From Massilia mucilaginosa (GTDB lineage Bacteria; Pseudomonadota; Gammaproteobacteria; Burkholderiales; Burkholderiaceae_D), in NCBI RefSeq assembly GCF_011682145.1, contig NZ_WHJH01000006.1:152559-216558 (forward strand): DNA of 64,000 nucleotides, in the 5' to 3' direction. Below are positions 8,477-16,363 of this stretch, one piece after another. The notes beneath the pieces were generated by a model. That model worked only from the letters and a program-made list of their open reading frames with translations. It had not been told where the DNA came from and made no database searches. The translations under genes were made by a program, and so were the position numbers. Every line of letters begins with the position of its first letter. Positions within the stretch are counted from its first letter, which is position 1.

Positions 8477-9922
8477 TCAACGCAGGGTGTAGTTCTCGCT
8501 GTCGAAACGGCGTGTGGCCCAGCGGTAGGCAAAGGTAAAGCCCGGCCAGATGGCGTAATTGCGGCCCTGACCATCGAGGTACCAGTTCTTGCAGCCGCTG
8601 CTCCACACGCCGCCGCGCAGCCTGCGCCGCAGCTTGTCGTTCCAGGCGCGCTGCGCCTCTTCCTTCACCTCGACCGACAGCAGCTTGCGCGCGCGGATGG
8701 TCTTGATGGCGTCGACCGCGTAGTTCACGGCGGCCTCGATCATGTAGATCATCGAACTGTGGCCCAGGCCCGTGTTCGGCCCGACAATCGTGAAGTAGTT
8801 GGGAAAGCCGGCCACCGTGCAGCCCTTGTAGGCTTCCAGGCTGTCGGCGAACATGCGCTTGCCGGCGCGTCCGCGCACATCGACGGCATTGAGCACGCGC
8901 TCGACCTCGAACCCGGTGGCGAAGATGATCACGTCGGCCGCCCGTTCGGCGCCGCCGGCGGTGGCGATGGCGCTGGCGCCGACCTGGCTGATGCTGTCCG
9001 TGACCAGCTGCACGTTGGGGCGCGTCAGGGCCGGATAAAAATCGTTCGCCATCAGCACGCGCTTGCAGCCCATCTTGTAGGCCGGCGTGAGCTGGCGCCG
9101 CAGCAGCGGATCGGCGATCTGGCGCGCCAGATGCCGCCGCGCCACCCACTGGGGCAGCGCCAGCAGGCGCGGCGTGTACAGGAACAGCGGCGCGCGCGAT
9201 TCGTACAGCAGATAGTTCAGCGCGCGGTAGGCGAGCCGCAGCGGCGCCACGCGCGCCAGCAGCGCGCGCTCGCGCGGGCCGATCATGCGGTCCGGACGCG
9301 GCATGATCCATTGCGGCGTGCGCTGATAGACGTCGAGCTGCGCCACAAGCGGCGCAATCCGCGGAATGAACTGGATCGCACTGGCGCCGTTGCCGATGAC
9401 GGCCACGCGCTTGCCGCGCAAATCGACCGCGTGATCCCAGCGGCTGGAGTGAAAACTGGCGCCCGCAAAGCCGTCCAGTCCCGGCAGGGCCGGCATGGCT
9501 GCGCGGCTCAGGGCACCGGGCGCGCTGATGACCGAGCGGGTGGTCAGCGCGCCGGCGCTGGTGCGCACCAGCCAGTAGCCGCCCTCCTCGTCGAACTGCG
9601 CGCCGTCGAACGCGGTGCCCAGGCGCAGGTGCGGCGCCAGGCCGAAGTCGCGCACCACCGAACGGGTGTAGGCCAGCAGTTCATCCTGGCCGGCGAAACG
9701 GCGCGTCCAGCGCGCATTGGGCGCGAACGAGAACGAATACAGATGGCTGGGAATGTCGACCGCGCAGCCGGGATAGGTGTTTACCCACCAGGTGCCGCCG
9801 AAGTCCTTGTCCTTTTCGAGGATGACGAAGTTGTCGATGCCGGCCTGCTTGAGCCGCACCCCGGCGCACAGGCCGCCGAAGCCGCTGCCGATGACGATGA
9901 CCTCGAACTCGGGCGCGGCCAT
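8477..9922 (-). CDS. FAD-dependent monooxygenase (Baeyer-Villiger type), copy 1
   Basis: 481-residue flavoprotein of the class B monooxygenases, which use NADPH and O2 to insert oxygen into ketones or oxidise soft nucleophiles. It starts with an FAD-binding Rossmann motif GSGFGGLCAG, carries the Baeyer-Villiger fingerprint FAGASFHSSRW (pattern FxGxxxHxxxW) near residue 150, and has a second nucleotide motif VAVIGNGASAIQF for NADPH. Length matches the shorter members of the family. It is the last gene of a three-gene operon; its ATG shares one base with the stop of the very similar copy 2 (TGATG), so translation is coupled. The substrate cannot be read from the sequence. It ends against envZ with a two-base gap. 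Confidence 0.9.
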   Translation of the reverse strand: MAAPEFEVIVIGSGFGGLCAGVRLKQAGIDNFVILEKDKDFGGTWWVNTYPGCAVDIPSHLYSFSFAPNARWTRRFAGQDELLAYTRSVVRDFGLAPHLRLGTAFDGAQFDEEGGYWLVRTSAGALTTRSVISAPGALSRAAMPALPGLDGFAGASFHSSRWDHAVDLRGKRVAVIGNGASAIQFIPRIAPLVAQLDVYQRTPQWIMPRPDRMIGPRERALLARVAPLRLAYRALNYLLYESRAPLFLYTPRLLALPQWVARRHLARQIADPLLRRQLTPAYKMGCKRVLMANDFYPALTRPNVQLVTDSISQVGASAIATAGGAERAADVIIFATGFEVERVLNAVDVRGRAGKRMFADSLEAYKGCTVAGFPNYFTIVGPNTGLGHSSMIYMIEAAVNYAVDAIKTIRARKLLSVEVKEEAQRAWNDKLRRRLRGGVWSSGCKNWYLDGQGRNYAIWPGFTFAYRWATRRFDSENYTLR

Positions 9923-11370
9923 CAGGTGCGCACCACGTAGTTGCCGATGTCGAAACGGCGCGTGGCCCAGCGATAGGTGAAGGTAAAGCCCGGCCAGGCC
10001 GCGTAATTGCGCCCGCGCCCATCGAGGTACCAGCTCTTGCAGCCGCTGTTCCAGATCGTGCCGCGCAGCTTGCGCTGGACCTTTGCCACAAAGTCGCGCT
10101 GCACCTCCGCCTTGACCTCGACCGAGTGCAGGCCCCGCGCACGGATCGCCTTGACGGCCTCGACCACGTAGTTCACGCTCGACTCGATCATGTAGATCAT
10201 CGAATTGTGACCCAGCCCGCTATTCGGCCCGGTGACGGTGAAGTAGTTCGGAAAGCCGGCCACGGCGCAGCCCTTGTAGCAGTCCTGGTCATGCTCGAAC
10301 AGGCGCTTGCCGCCGCGCCCGCGCACCTCGACGGCACCGGGCGCGTGCCCCACATGAAAGCCGGTCGCGTAGATCAACACATCGACCGCTCGCTCGCCGC
10401 CGTCGGCATCGACGATGCTGTTGGCGCGCACCTGCGCCACCGCGCTGGTGACCAGGCTGACGTTGGGGCGCGTGAGCGCCGGGTAGTAGCCGCTCATGAC
10501 CAGCACCCGCTTGCAGCCCATGGTGTAGCCGGGCGTGAGCTGGCGCCGCAGCAGCGGATCGGTCACCTGGCGGTGCAGGTGGCGCAGGCCGACCGCCTGC
10601 GCGAGGCGGAACAGGCGCGGGAAAAACACGTACAGCGGCGCGTTGATTTCATACAGGGTGTAGTTGAAGGCGCGGTACAAGAGGCGGATCGGCGCGATCC
10701 TGGCCAGCAGCGAACGTTCGCGCGGGCCGATGGCGCGGTCGTGGCGCGGCACGATCCACTGCGCGGTGCGCTGGTACACATCGAGCTGCGCGACGATGGG
10801 CGCAATCTTCGGGATGAACTGGATCGCGCTGGCGCCGTTGCCGATCACCGCCACGCGCTTGCCGCGCAGGTCCACGTCGTGGTTCCAGCGGCTCGAATGA
10901 AACGCCGTGCCGGCAAACGTGTCGATGCCGGGCAAGGCCGGTATCGCCGCGCGGTTCATCGCGCCCAGGGCCGAGACCACGCTCTTGGCGCTGATTGGCC
11001 CGGCGCTGGTGCGCACCTGCCAGTAGCCGCCCTCCTCCTCGAACTGCGCGCCTTCGTAGGCGACCCCGAGGCGCAGGTGCGGCCCAAGGCCGAAATCGCG
11101 CACGATGGCGCGCGTGTAGTCGAGCAGTTCGGACTGGCTGGCCAGGCGGCGCGTCCAGTGCGGGTTGGGCGCGAACGAAAACGAATACACCTGGCTGGGA
11201 ATGTCGACCGCGCAGCCGGGATAGGTGTTGACTTGCCAGGTGCCGCCGAACTGCGCGTCTTTTTCGAGGATGACAAAATTGTCGATGCCGGCCTGCTTGA
11301 GCTTCACGGCGGCGCACAGGCCACCGAAGCCGCTGCCGATGACGACCACCTCGAACTGCGGTGCGGTCAT
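9922..11370 (-). CDS. FAD-dependent monooxygenase (Baeyer-Villiger type), copy 2
   Basis: 482-residue paralogue of the following gene, clearly similar along the whole length, so the pair arose by tandem duplication. It has the same layout: GSGFGGLCAAVKLKQAG for FAD, FAGTAFHSSRW as the Baeyer-Villiger fingerprint, and VAVIGNGASAIQFIP for NADPH. Differences are spread over the protein rather than clustered, which suggests an old duplication with separate substrates or partner specificity. The ATG at 11370 overlaps the stop of the small exported protein upstream by four bases, and the stop overlaps the start of copy 1, giving a tightly coupled operon. A role in ketone, steroid or lipid oxidation is possible but unproven. 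Confidence 0.9.
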   Translation of the reverse strand: MTAPQFEVVVIGSGFGGLCAAVKLKQAGIDNFVILEKDAQFGGTWQVNTYPGCAVDIPSQVYSFSFAPNPHWTRRLASQSELLDYTRAIVRDFGLGPHLRLGVAYEGAQFEEEGGYWQVRTSAGPISAKSVVSALGAMNRAAIPALPGIDTFAGTAFHSSRWNHDVDLRGKRVAVIGNGASAIQFIPKIAPIVAQLDVYQRTAQWIVPRHDRAIGPRERSLLARIAPIRLLYRAFNYTLYEINAPLYVFFPRLFRLAQAVGLRHLHRQVTDPLLRRQLTPGYTMGCKRVLVMSGYYPALTRPNVSLVTSAVAQVRANSIVDADGGERAVDVLIYATGFHVGHAPGAVEVRGRGGKRLFEHDQDCYKGCAVAGFPNYFTVTGPNSGLGHNSMIYMIESSVNYVVEAVKAIRARGLHSVEVKAEVQRDFVAKVQRKLRGTIWNSGCKSWYLDGRGRNYAAWPGFTFTYRWATRRFDIGNYVVRT

Positions 11371-11918
11371 CGGTTGGGCACACGCGTTTGCAGCAGCTCG
11401 GCCCTGAAGCGCGGTTTGCCGTCGCGCTCTAACACATAACTGAGTTTGCGCCCGTCCGGCGAGACCGAGAGCGTCCAGACGTTGGTGGCGGCGGCGGGAA
11501 TCAGCCTGGCCGTGTAAGCGTCGGCGCGAAACATCTGGGCGATGGCGCTGCCGTCGCTGCCGGCGGCGCCGCCGTACATGGTTTGTTCGTCGGGCGAGCC
11601 GTCGGCGTGGCGGTGGTCGTGCTGCAGGGTCAGGCCGGACGGGGTGCGGGTGACGATCCAGGTGCGCGAGGCGTCCTCGCCGACGACGAAGGGAATCCGG
11701 ATCTCGCTGGCGTTGCAGGCGCTGACGGTGGCGACCAGCTTCTTGCCGGCGAAGGCCTCGCCGCCGTCATCGGGCGCGACCGACGCGCCTGCGTAGACGG
11801 CGCCGCAGAGTTTGCCGAGGTTGGCGAAAAAAGCGTCGCGCGCGTCGCTGGCGGGGGCCGCGCGGCAGGGCAGCGCCAGCAAGCCGGCCAGGACGATGGC
11901 AGTGGTGCGCAGGATCAT
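11367..11918 (-). CDS. Exported hypothetical protein heading the monooxygenase operon
   Basis: 183-residue protein not recognised as a named family. A signal peptide is visible (MILRTTAIVLAGLLALPCRA, cleavage around residue 20-23), then a soluble region with DAFFANLGKLCGAVYAG, a histidine-rich stretch DHRHADGSPDE and a C-terminal beta-rich half ending in a conserved-looking SPDGRKLSYVLERDG. It probably acts in the periplasm. It is the first gene of the operon and overlaps the next gene by four bases, so it is likely functionally tied to the two monooxygenases, perhaps in handling their substrate; that is inference from position only. The ATG at 11918 gives the best signal peptide; its ribosome-binding site is weak. 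Confidence 0.72.
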   Translation of the reverse strand: MILRTTAIVLAGLLALPCRAAPASDARDAFFANLGKLCGAVYAGASVAPDDGGEAFAGKKLVATVSACNASEIRIPFVVGEDASRTWIVTRTPSGLTLQHDHRHADGSPDEQTMYGGAAGSDGSAIAQMFRADAYTARLIPAAATNVWTLSVSPDGRKLSYVLERDGKPRFRAELLQTRVPNR

Positions 11919-12076
11919 GAAGCTCGCTCTCGTGTGGTGTTGGTGGCGATGACGATAGGCCCGGGCCACGCAAATGTCAACGTTTTGCAAAGGTAACGCT
12001 ATGCGCGAATTCGCACATACATGCACTTATGCAAGCTGTATAACAGTGAGACACTATTCGATACCAGGAGAAGAAG

Positions 12077-12448
12077 ATGATGAAAAAACTGATAATTGCC
12101 GCCCTGATCGCCGGCTCGCTCGGCAGCGTTGCCGCTCCCGCCATCTCGGCGGTGATCATCGTGCGCGAAGCGCCGCCCGAGCCGCGTGCCGAACGCATGC
12201 CGGCGCCACGCCGCGGTTATGTATGGGCACCCGGACACTGGGACTGGCGCAACAATCACCACGTCTGGGTGCGCGGCACCTGGATTCGCGACCGCAAGGG
12301 CTACCATTACACCGCGCCGGCCTGGCAGGAGCGTGATGGACGCTGGGAAATGCAGCGCGGTAACTGGGCACGCGGACAGCGCGACAATGATGGCGACGGC
12401 GTACCGAATCGTCGCGACGAGCGCCCCAACAATCCGAATCGCCAGTAA
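12077..12448 (+). CDS. Small exported YXWGXW-repeat-type protein
   Basis: 123-residue exported protein. Signal peptide at residues 1-25 (KLIIAALIAGSLGSVAAPAISA). The mature part carries the aromatic repeat style of the YXWGXW/WXXGXW families: YVWAPGHWDWRNNHHVWVRG, then GTWIRDRKGYHY and WEMQRGNW, followed by an Asp/Asn/Arg-rich tail with DNDGDGVPNRRD, which resembles a calcium-binding DxDxDG loop. Such proteins are found in the envelope of many proteobacteria without a firm function. The ATG at 12077 has AGGAG six bases upstream. A GC hairpin follows the stop. Confidence 0.8.
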   Translation: MMKKLIIAALIAGSLGSVAAPAISAVIIVREAPPEPRAERMPAPRRGYVWAPGHWDWRNNHHVWVRGTWIRDRKGYHYTAPAWQERDGRWEMQRGNWARGQRDNDGDGVPNRRDERPNNPNRQ

Positions 12449-12456
12449 TTGATTGT

Positions 12457-12486
12457 CCGCGCGGGAGGCAATGCCCCCCTGCGCGG
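12457..12486. terminator. GC hairpin between converging genes
   Basis: CCGCGC (12457-12462) pairs with GCGCGG (12481-12486); the inner GGG and CCC stretches extend the stem imperfectly. It lies just after the YXWGXW-type gene and before the converging hypothetical gene, so a bidirectional terminator role is likely. No T-run. Confidence 0.45.
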
Positions 12487-12510
12487 CGGCGGCGGCTTGC
12501 AAGGCCTGCT

Positions 12511-12900
12511 TCAGGCCGGAGAAGCCTGTCCGCCGCATTGCATGACCAGATAATCGCGTACGGCGCGCACATCGGTAAACGGCATTTCCCCGATCACCTG
12601 GCGGATATGCCGTAGCGCATCCCACAAAAATTCATAGTGTCCCTCGTTCACCGGAACCAGGCTGTACACGCCCGTGGTGGTGGTGAACAAATGCCGCTCG
12701 TTGGGCACGAGGAAGGCCGGCATCAGCGGCGCCCCCTCATCATCCCAAAAACGCCACAAGCTTGCCTCGACATCGACCGCGTCGCAGTAGACGGACGCTG
12801 TCAGCGCGTCTGGGAAGACGAGCAGCGAACATTCTTCGGTATCGGCGGCAAAGATCATGATGTCCTCGTGGGCGCGGGTTGCCGCATTTTTTAGCAGCAT
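12511..12900 (-). CDS. Conserved-looking hypothetical cytoplasmic protein
   Basis: 129-residue soluble protein with no signal peptide or membrane helix. Sequence is mixed alpha/beta with acidic surface (EDIMIFAADTEECSLLVFPD, then YCDAVDVEASLWRFWDDEGAPL) and a C-terminal helix ending in DYLVMQCGG. I do not recognise the family; the balanced composition and a clean GAGGA site ahead of the ATG at 12900 argue that it is a real gene. It is separated by about 120 bases from the thioredoxin-like gene on the same strand and could share a transcript with it. Confidence 0.65.
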   Translation of the reverse strand: MLLKNAATRAHEDIMIFAADTEECSLLVFPDALTASVYCDAVDVEASLWRFWDDEGAPLMPAFLVPNERHLFTTTTGVYSLVPVNEGHYEFLWDALRHIRQVIGEMPFTDVRAVRDYLVMQCGGQASPA

Positions 12901-13019
12901 CGATTCCTCAACCGTAACACATAAAACAACATTGCGCGACTGCCTGACCCGCAATTGAAACGGCCCTGCGAAGCGCCCCTGCGCAAGCCTGCCGCCAGCG
13001 GCCGCGCTGATAGCCGTCG

Positions 13020-13331
13020 CTACCCGTCGAGCGCCTTGCGCACCTCGGCCACATCATCCGGGCGCACCACGCGCGCGACCTCTTTGCCATCCTTGACCAC
13101 GATGACCGTCGGCCACAGCTTGACCTTGAACGAGCGGCCCAGCTTGCGGCCGCTGCCGTCCTCGACCTTGATATGGCGCGCGTCGGGCGCGGCGGCAAGC
13201 GCCTGTTCGATCAGCGGCGCCGCCGCGCGGCAATGGCCGCACCAGTCGGTGCCGAAGTCCAGCACCACCACGCCGGGCGTGGCATCGATCTCGCTGCGTT
13301 CCGGCTGCGCCGGGGAATAGGGTGTGCTCAT
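13020..13331 (-). CDS. Thioredoxin-family protein with CGHC active site
   Basis: 103-residue cytoplasmic thioredoxin fold. The redox motif is WCGHC in DFGTDWCGHCRAAAPLIEQ, the CGHC variant typical of protein disulfide isomerases rather than the CGPC of classical thioredoxin, which usually makes the protein more oxidising. The cis-proline loop is visible as VKLWPTVIVVKDG, followed by a short C-terminal helix with ARVVRPDDVAEVRKALDG. No signal peptide, so it acts in the cytoplasm. It is divergent from the di-iron ODP-type gene; whether they are functionally linked is not known. Confidence 0.9.
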   Translation of the reverse strand: MSTPYSPAQPERSEIDATPGVVVLDFGTDWCGHCRAAAPLIEQALAAAPDARHIKVEDGSGRKLGRSFKVKLWPTVIVVKDGKEVARVVRPDDVAEVRKALDG

Positions 13332-13415
13332 GCGGATGCTCCTGAGGTCATTCGCATCAGCCTACCGCAAAACCCCGCACCGGGCTGCACGACTCACAAG
13401 TTTGAATTGGAAACA

Positions 13416-13444
13416 TTGCCAAGAACCAATTAGAGGTCTACAAT
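13416..13444 (+). promoter_or_regulatory. Sigma70 promoter for the ODP-type gene
   Basis: TTGCCA (13416-13421), a 17-base spacer and TACAAT (13439-13444). The predicted start is about 20 bases before the ATG at 13470. Strong match in sequence and spacing. Confidence 0.6.
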
Positions 13445-13469
13445 AAACCCTTTCATAGGTAGGGTTATC

Positions 13470-14258
13470 ATGGCTATCGAACTGTTCAATAATGGCAAGC
13501 ACATCTGCCTGATGTTCTCCGATCTGGTCGACGAAGGCGAGGCCTCGGTCCAGTCGAACCAGTTTTTGATTGTCCAGGATGGCACCGGCATCCTGCTCGA
13601 CCCGGGCGGGGTGCTGACCTACAACGATCTGTACATTGGAATGAGCAAGTATTTTCCACCAAAACAGCTCCGCTATGTATTCGCTTCGCACGCCGACCCC
13701 GATATCATCGCCTCGCTGCCGCGCTGGCTGGCAGGTTCCGATACCAAGCTGCTGATCTCGTCGATCTGGTCGCGCTTCGTGCCGCACTTTTGCGCGCAGG
13801 GCAAAACCGAGGGCCGCATCATCGCGATTCCGGACGAAGGCAGTCTTTTGCCGCTGGGCGACACCGAATTCCAGATCCTGCCGGCCCACTTTCTGCATGC
13901 GGAAGGCAACTTCCAGTTTTACGATCCGGTCAGCCGCATTTTGTTCTCGGGCGACATGGGCGCGTCAATGCTGCCGGAAGGCCAGGCAATGGGCCCGGTG
14001 CAGGATTTCGACAAGCATCTGCCCTACATGCACGGTTTTCACTCGCGCTACATGGTCTCGAACAAAGTCTGCCGCTACTGGGTCGAGATGGTGCGCAAGC
14101 TCGATCCGGAATGGATGGTGCCGCAGCACGGCGCGCCGTTCAAGGGCCGCGACATGATCGGGCGCTTCCTCGACTGGATTGAATCCCTGCCCTGCGGCGT
14201 CGATCTGATGACCCAGGAAATGTACCAGGCGCCGCGCAAGATCACCATCAGCCTTTGA
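13470..14258 (+). CDS. Oxygen-binding di-iron (ODP) type metallo-beta-lactamase-fold protein
   Basis: 262-residue metallo-beta-lactamase fold resembling the di-iron domain of flavodiiron proteins but without a flavodoxin domain. Candidate metal ligands: HADPD at about residues 73-77, His in LPAHFLHAEG near 144, Asp in LFSGDMGAS and His in VPQHGAPF near the C-terminus. In flavodiiron enzymes the first motif is HxExDH; here it is HxDxDI, as in ODP proteins that bind O2 or sense it rather than reduce it (family knowledge). Single gene with its own promoter. A role in oxygen sensing, for instance with chemotaxis or c-di-GMP proteins, is inference. Confidence 0.85.
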   Translation: MAIELFNNGKHICLMFSDLVDEGEASVQSNQFLIVQDGTGILLDPGGVLTYNDLYIGMSKYFPPKQLRYVFASHADPDIIASLPRWLAGSDTKLLISSIWSRFVPHFCAQGKTEGRIIAIPDEGSLLPLGDTEFQILPAHFLHAEGNFQFYDPVSRILFSGDMGASMLPEGQAMGPVQDFDKHLPYMHGFHSRYMVSNKVCRYWVEMVRKLDPEWMVPQHGAPFKGRDMIGRFLDWIESLPCGVDLMTQEMYQAPRKITISL

Positions 14259-14281
14259 TTATTGCCCAATAAAAATATTTT

Positions 14282-14310
14282 TTGAAACAACAGGATTGCC
14301 GAAGTAGTAT
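14282..14310 (+). promoter_or_regulatory. Candidate promoter for the SGNH-like gene
   Basis: TTGAAA (14282-14287), 17-base spacer, TAGTAT (14305-14310). It lies downstream of the ODP-type gene and would start transcription near 14317, ahead of both possible starts (GTG 14334, ATG 14424). Confidence 0.45.
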
Positions 14311-14423
14311 CGTACTTACACAGCAGGGGAAGCGTGCCGGTCTTCCTGCCGTGCAATGTCGATCGTTCACTGATCCGCCGTGCACCTTGCGCGGCGGCAG
14401 TCACTTTGGGAGTCACTCTGGTA

Positions 14424-15257
14424 ATGCACATTCAAACATGGCTTGTTGCCGCTTGCAGTCTGCTGCTTGCTCAATCGTCGTTCGCCCAGCAAAAACCGTC
14501 CCAGCCCCCTCCTTCGCAACATCCCCTGCTGCTGATCGGCGCCTCGTTTGCCGAAGGTAAAACGCCCTACCACGGCGCCGATGCGCCGCTCGGCGGCGTT
14601 GCCGTCGGCTTCGGCAATTACCTCAGCCTGGGGCAGGCGCTGACCCGCCACCGCAAACTGCCCGGCTATGTGATCAACGAGGCGCAGGCCGGCGCGGGCA
14701 CCTTTGCGCACCCGTTCTGCGCGCCCGGCGCCGCCACCTGCGGACCGGCCGGCTGGGACAGCTACCAGACCCAGCTCGACCGTGCGCTCTCGCGCGTGGC
14801 CATGCCGCCGACCTTCAGCCAGCACACGGCCAGCTACGTTGTCGTGACCACCGCCAACGATTGCCTGCACGCCGACGCGGCCGGCGTGCCGCAGTCGGAA
14901 TCGCAGCCCTGCACGCTCAATGACATGAACGCGAGCGTCGACCGCCTCGTCGCCGTGGGCAAATTTGCGCTGGCAAAAGGACTCACGCCGATCTTCGACA
15001 TCCCTCCACAGTATGACAATCTGGACCTGCCGAAGTTCCAGGCCGCGTTCGGCCTGGCGTGGGTGATCGGCGAATCCGATTACAAGCAGCTGCGGACCCT
15101 GAGCAGCACGCGCCTCAAGGCCGAGCTGCCGGGCGCGATCGTGCTCGATATCTGGAAGGATTACACGCACATCGGCGATGGCATTCATCCGGATGTCGCC
15201 AGCGCCGAGAAAGCGGCCGATGTGATCGCCAGGCACTTGCGCACGCTCGACCGCTAA
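14424..15257 (+). CDS. Exported SGNH/GDSL-hydrolase-like protein
   Basis: 277-residue exported protein. The ATG at 14424 gives a clean signal peptide (MHIQTWLVAACSLLLAQSSFA). A GTG at 14334 with AGGGG close upstream would add 30 residues ahead of the signal and is less likely. The body shows SGNH-hydrolase-like blocks: LLLIGASFAEG (block I, Ser candidate), VVTTANDCLHAD (block III, Asn candidate) and GDGIHPDVAS near residue 260 (block V, Asp and His of the catalytic pair). A Cys pair pattern (HPFCAPGAATC) suggests a disulfide. Likely an esterase or carbohydrate deacetylase acting in the periplasm; the substrate is unknown. It converges on a LysR gene with a 21-base gap. Confidence 0.72.
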   Translation: MHIQTWLVAACSLLLAQSSFAQQKPSQPPPSQHPLLLIGASFAEGKTPYHGADAPLGGVAVGFGNYLSLGQALTRHRKLPGYVINEAQAGAGTFAHPFCAPGAATCGPAGWDSYQTQLDRALSRVAMPPTFSQHTASYVVVTTANDCLHADAAGVPQSESQPCTLNDMNASVDRLVAVGKFALAKGLTPIFDIPPQYDNLDLPKFQAAFGLAWVIGESDYKQLRTLSSTRLKAELPGAIVLDIWKDYTHIGDGIHPDVASAEKAADVIARHLRTLDR

Positions 15258-15278
15258 ATCACGGTCACGCGGGCAGGC

Positions 15279-16202
15279 TCAGCGCGTCAGCACCGTCGCG
15301 CCGAGCCGGTCCGCCAGGAAATCGACAAGCGCCGCCACCCGCGGCGCCAGCGCGCCCTGCTTGTAGAACACGGCCCATACCGGCTGCGACCACGGCAGGG
15401 TCAGCGGACCGAGCACGGGCACCAGCCTGCCCGCCTCGACATCGGCGCGCGTCATAAAATCCGCCAGGCATGCAATGCCCGCGCCCGCCAGCACCAGATG
15501 GCGCAAGGTTTCCCCACTGGACGCCAGCACCGCCGGCGTCACCGTCACGCCGTCGCTACCCGGGTCGCCACCCGGGTCGCTACCCGCGTCCGCCAGCGGC
15601 CAGGTGTTGAGCGAGGCGGGCGCGCTGAAGCCGAGCAGGCGATGCGCCGCCAATTCTTGCACCGTGGCAGGCGTGCCGTGCCGCGCCAGGTAGGACGGCG
15701 CGGCCAGCAGCCGCAGCGCGCTGCTCCCGAGGCGGCGCGCGTTGAGGCTGGAATCGGCCAGTTGGCCGATCCGAATGGCCACATCGGCCCGCTCTTCGAT
15801 CAGGTCGACCACGGTTTCGCCGCTGGCCAGTTCGAGCCGGATCAGCGGGTAGGCGTCGAGAAAGGCCGGCACCAGCGGCGCCACCAGATGATCGAGCGCG
15901 GGTGTGGCGGCGTTGACGCGCACCAGGCCCGATGGCTGCGAGCGGCGCGCCGATACTTGTGCTTCGGTATCTTCCAGCTCGGCCAGGATCGTGCGGGCGC
16001 GGCCGAGCAGCCAGTCGCCCTCTTCGGTCAGGTCCTGGCGCCGCGTCGTGCGGTGCATCAAGGTCAGGCCCAGCTGCGATTCGAGCCGGGCAATGGCGCG
16101 GCTGATGCCCGACGGCGTTTGCCCGAGACGTTCGGCGGCGGCCGAAAATGAACCGGTATCGATGACTGCGGCAAACGCCCTGAGCGCGTCGACGTCGATC
16201 AT
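15279..16202 (-). CDS. LysR-family regulator divergent from an MFS transporter
   Basis: 307-residue LysR regulator. Winged helix-turn-helix at residues 1-60 (FAAVIDTGSFSAAAERLGQT then SGISRAIARLE), followed by the two-lobed effector domain. The ATG at 16202 has GGAG with a 6-base gap; the longer frame would need a TTG start. The effector domain contains an unusual Asp/Gly/Pro insert (AGSDPGGDPGSDG around residue 210) encoded by three 12-bp repeats. It is divergent from the MFS gene, with a perfect T-N11-A palindrome between them, so it very likely controls that transporter, as is usual for LysR pairs. The inducer is unknown. Confidence 0.9.
   Translation of the reverse strand: MIDVDALRAFAAVIDTGSFSAAAERLGQTPSGISRAIARLESQLGLTLMHRTTRRQDLTEEGDWLLGRARTILAELEDTEAQVSARRSQPSGLVRVNAATPALDHLVAPLVPAFLDAYPLIRLELASGETVVDLIEERADVAIRIGQLADSSLNARRLGSSALRLLAAPSYLARHGTPATVQELAAHRLLGFSAPASLNTWPLADAGSDPGGDPGSDGVTVTPAVLASSGETLRHLVLAGAGIACLADFMTRADVEAGRLVPVLGPLTLPWSQPVWAVFYKQGALAPRVAALVDFLADRLGATVLTR
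15552..15587. repeat. Three 12-bp tandem repeats inside the LysR gene
   Basis: GTCGCTACCCGG, GTCGCCACCCGG and GTCGCTACCCGC in direct succession. The unit is a multiple of three, so copy number changes alter the loop length in the effector domain without breaking the frame. Likely a slippage-prone site in a surface loop. Confidence 0.8.
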
Positions 16203-16263
16203 GTCTTTCTCCACAGTCAAAAAGCCATTGTACCGGGATGACCCCGCCAGCCATGTTGATTAG

Positions 16264-16276
16264 TGACTCGGAGTCA
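16264..16276. promoter_or_regulatory. LysR-type operator between LysR and MFS genes
   Basis: TGACTCGGAGTCA is a perfect 13-bp palindrome of the LysR T-N11-A type. It lies in the spacer between a possible TTGATT (16256-16261) and TATAGT (16281-16286) facing the MFS gene, and 62 bases ahead of the LysR start. Position fits autoregulation plus control of the transporter. Confidence 0.65.
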
Positions 16277-16363
16277 AAAGTATAGTGTGCTGCGAGGCAT
16301 TTTTCTTCACGGTCCTTGGGCGCAGACTGCATGCCATCGCACACCGCCTCAACTGGAGAATCC

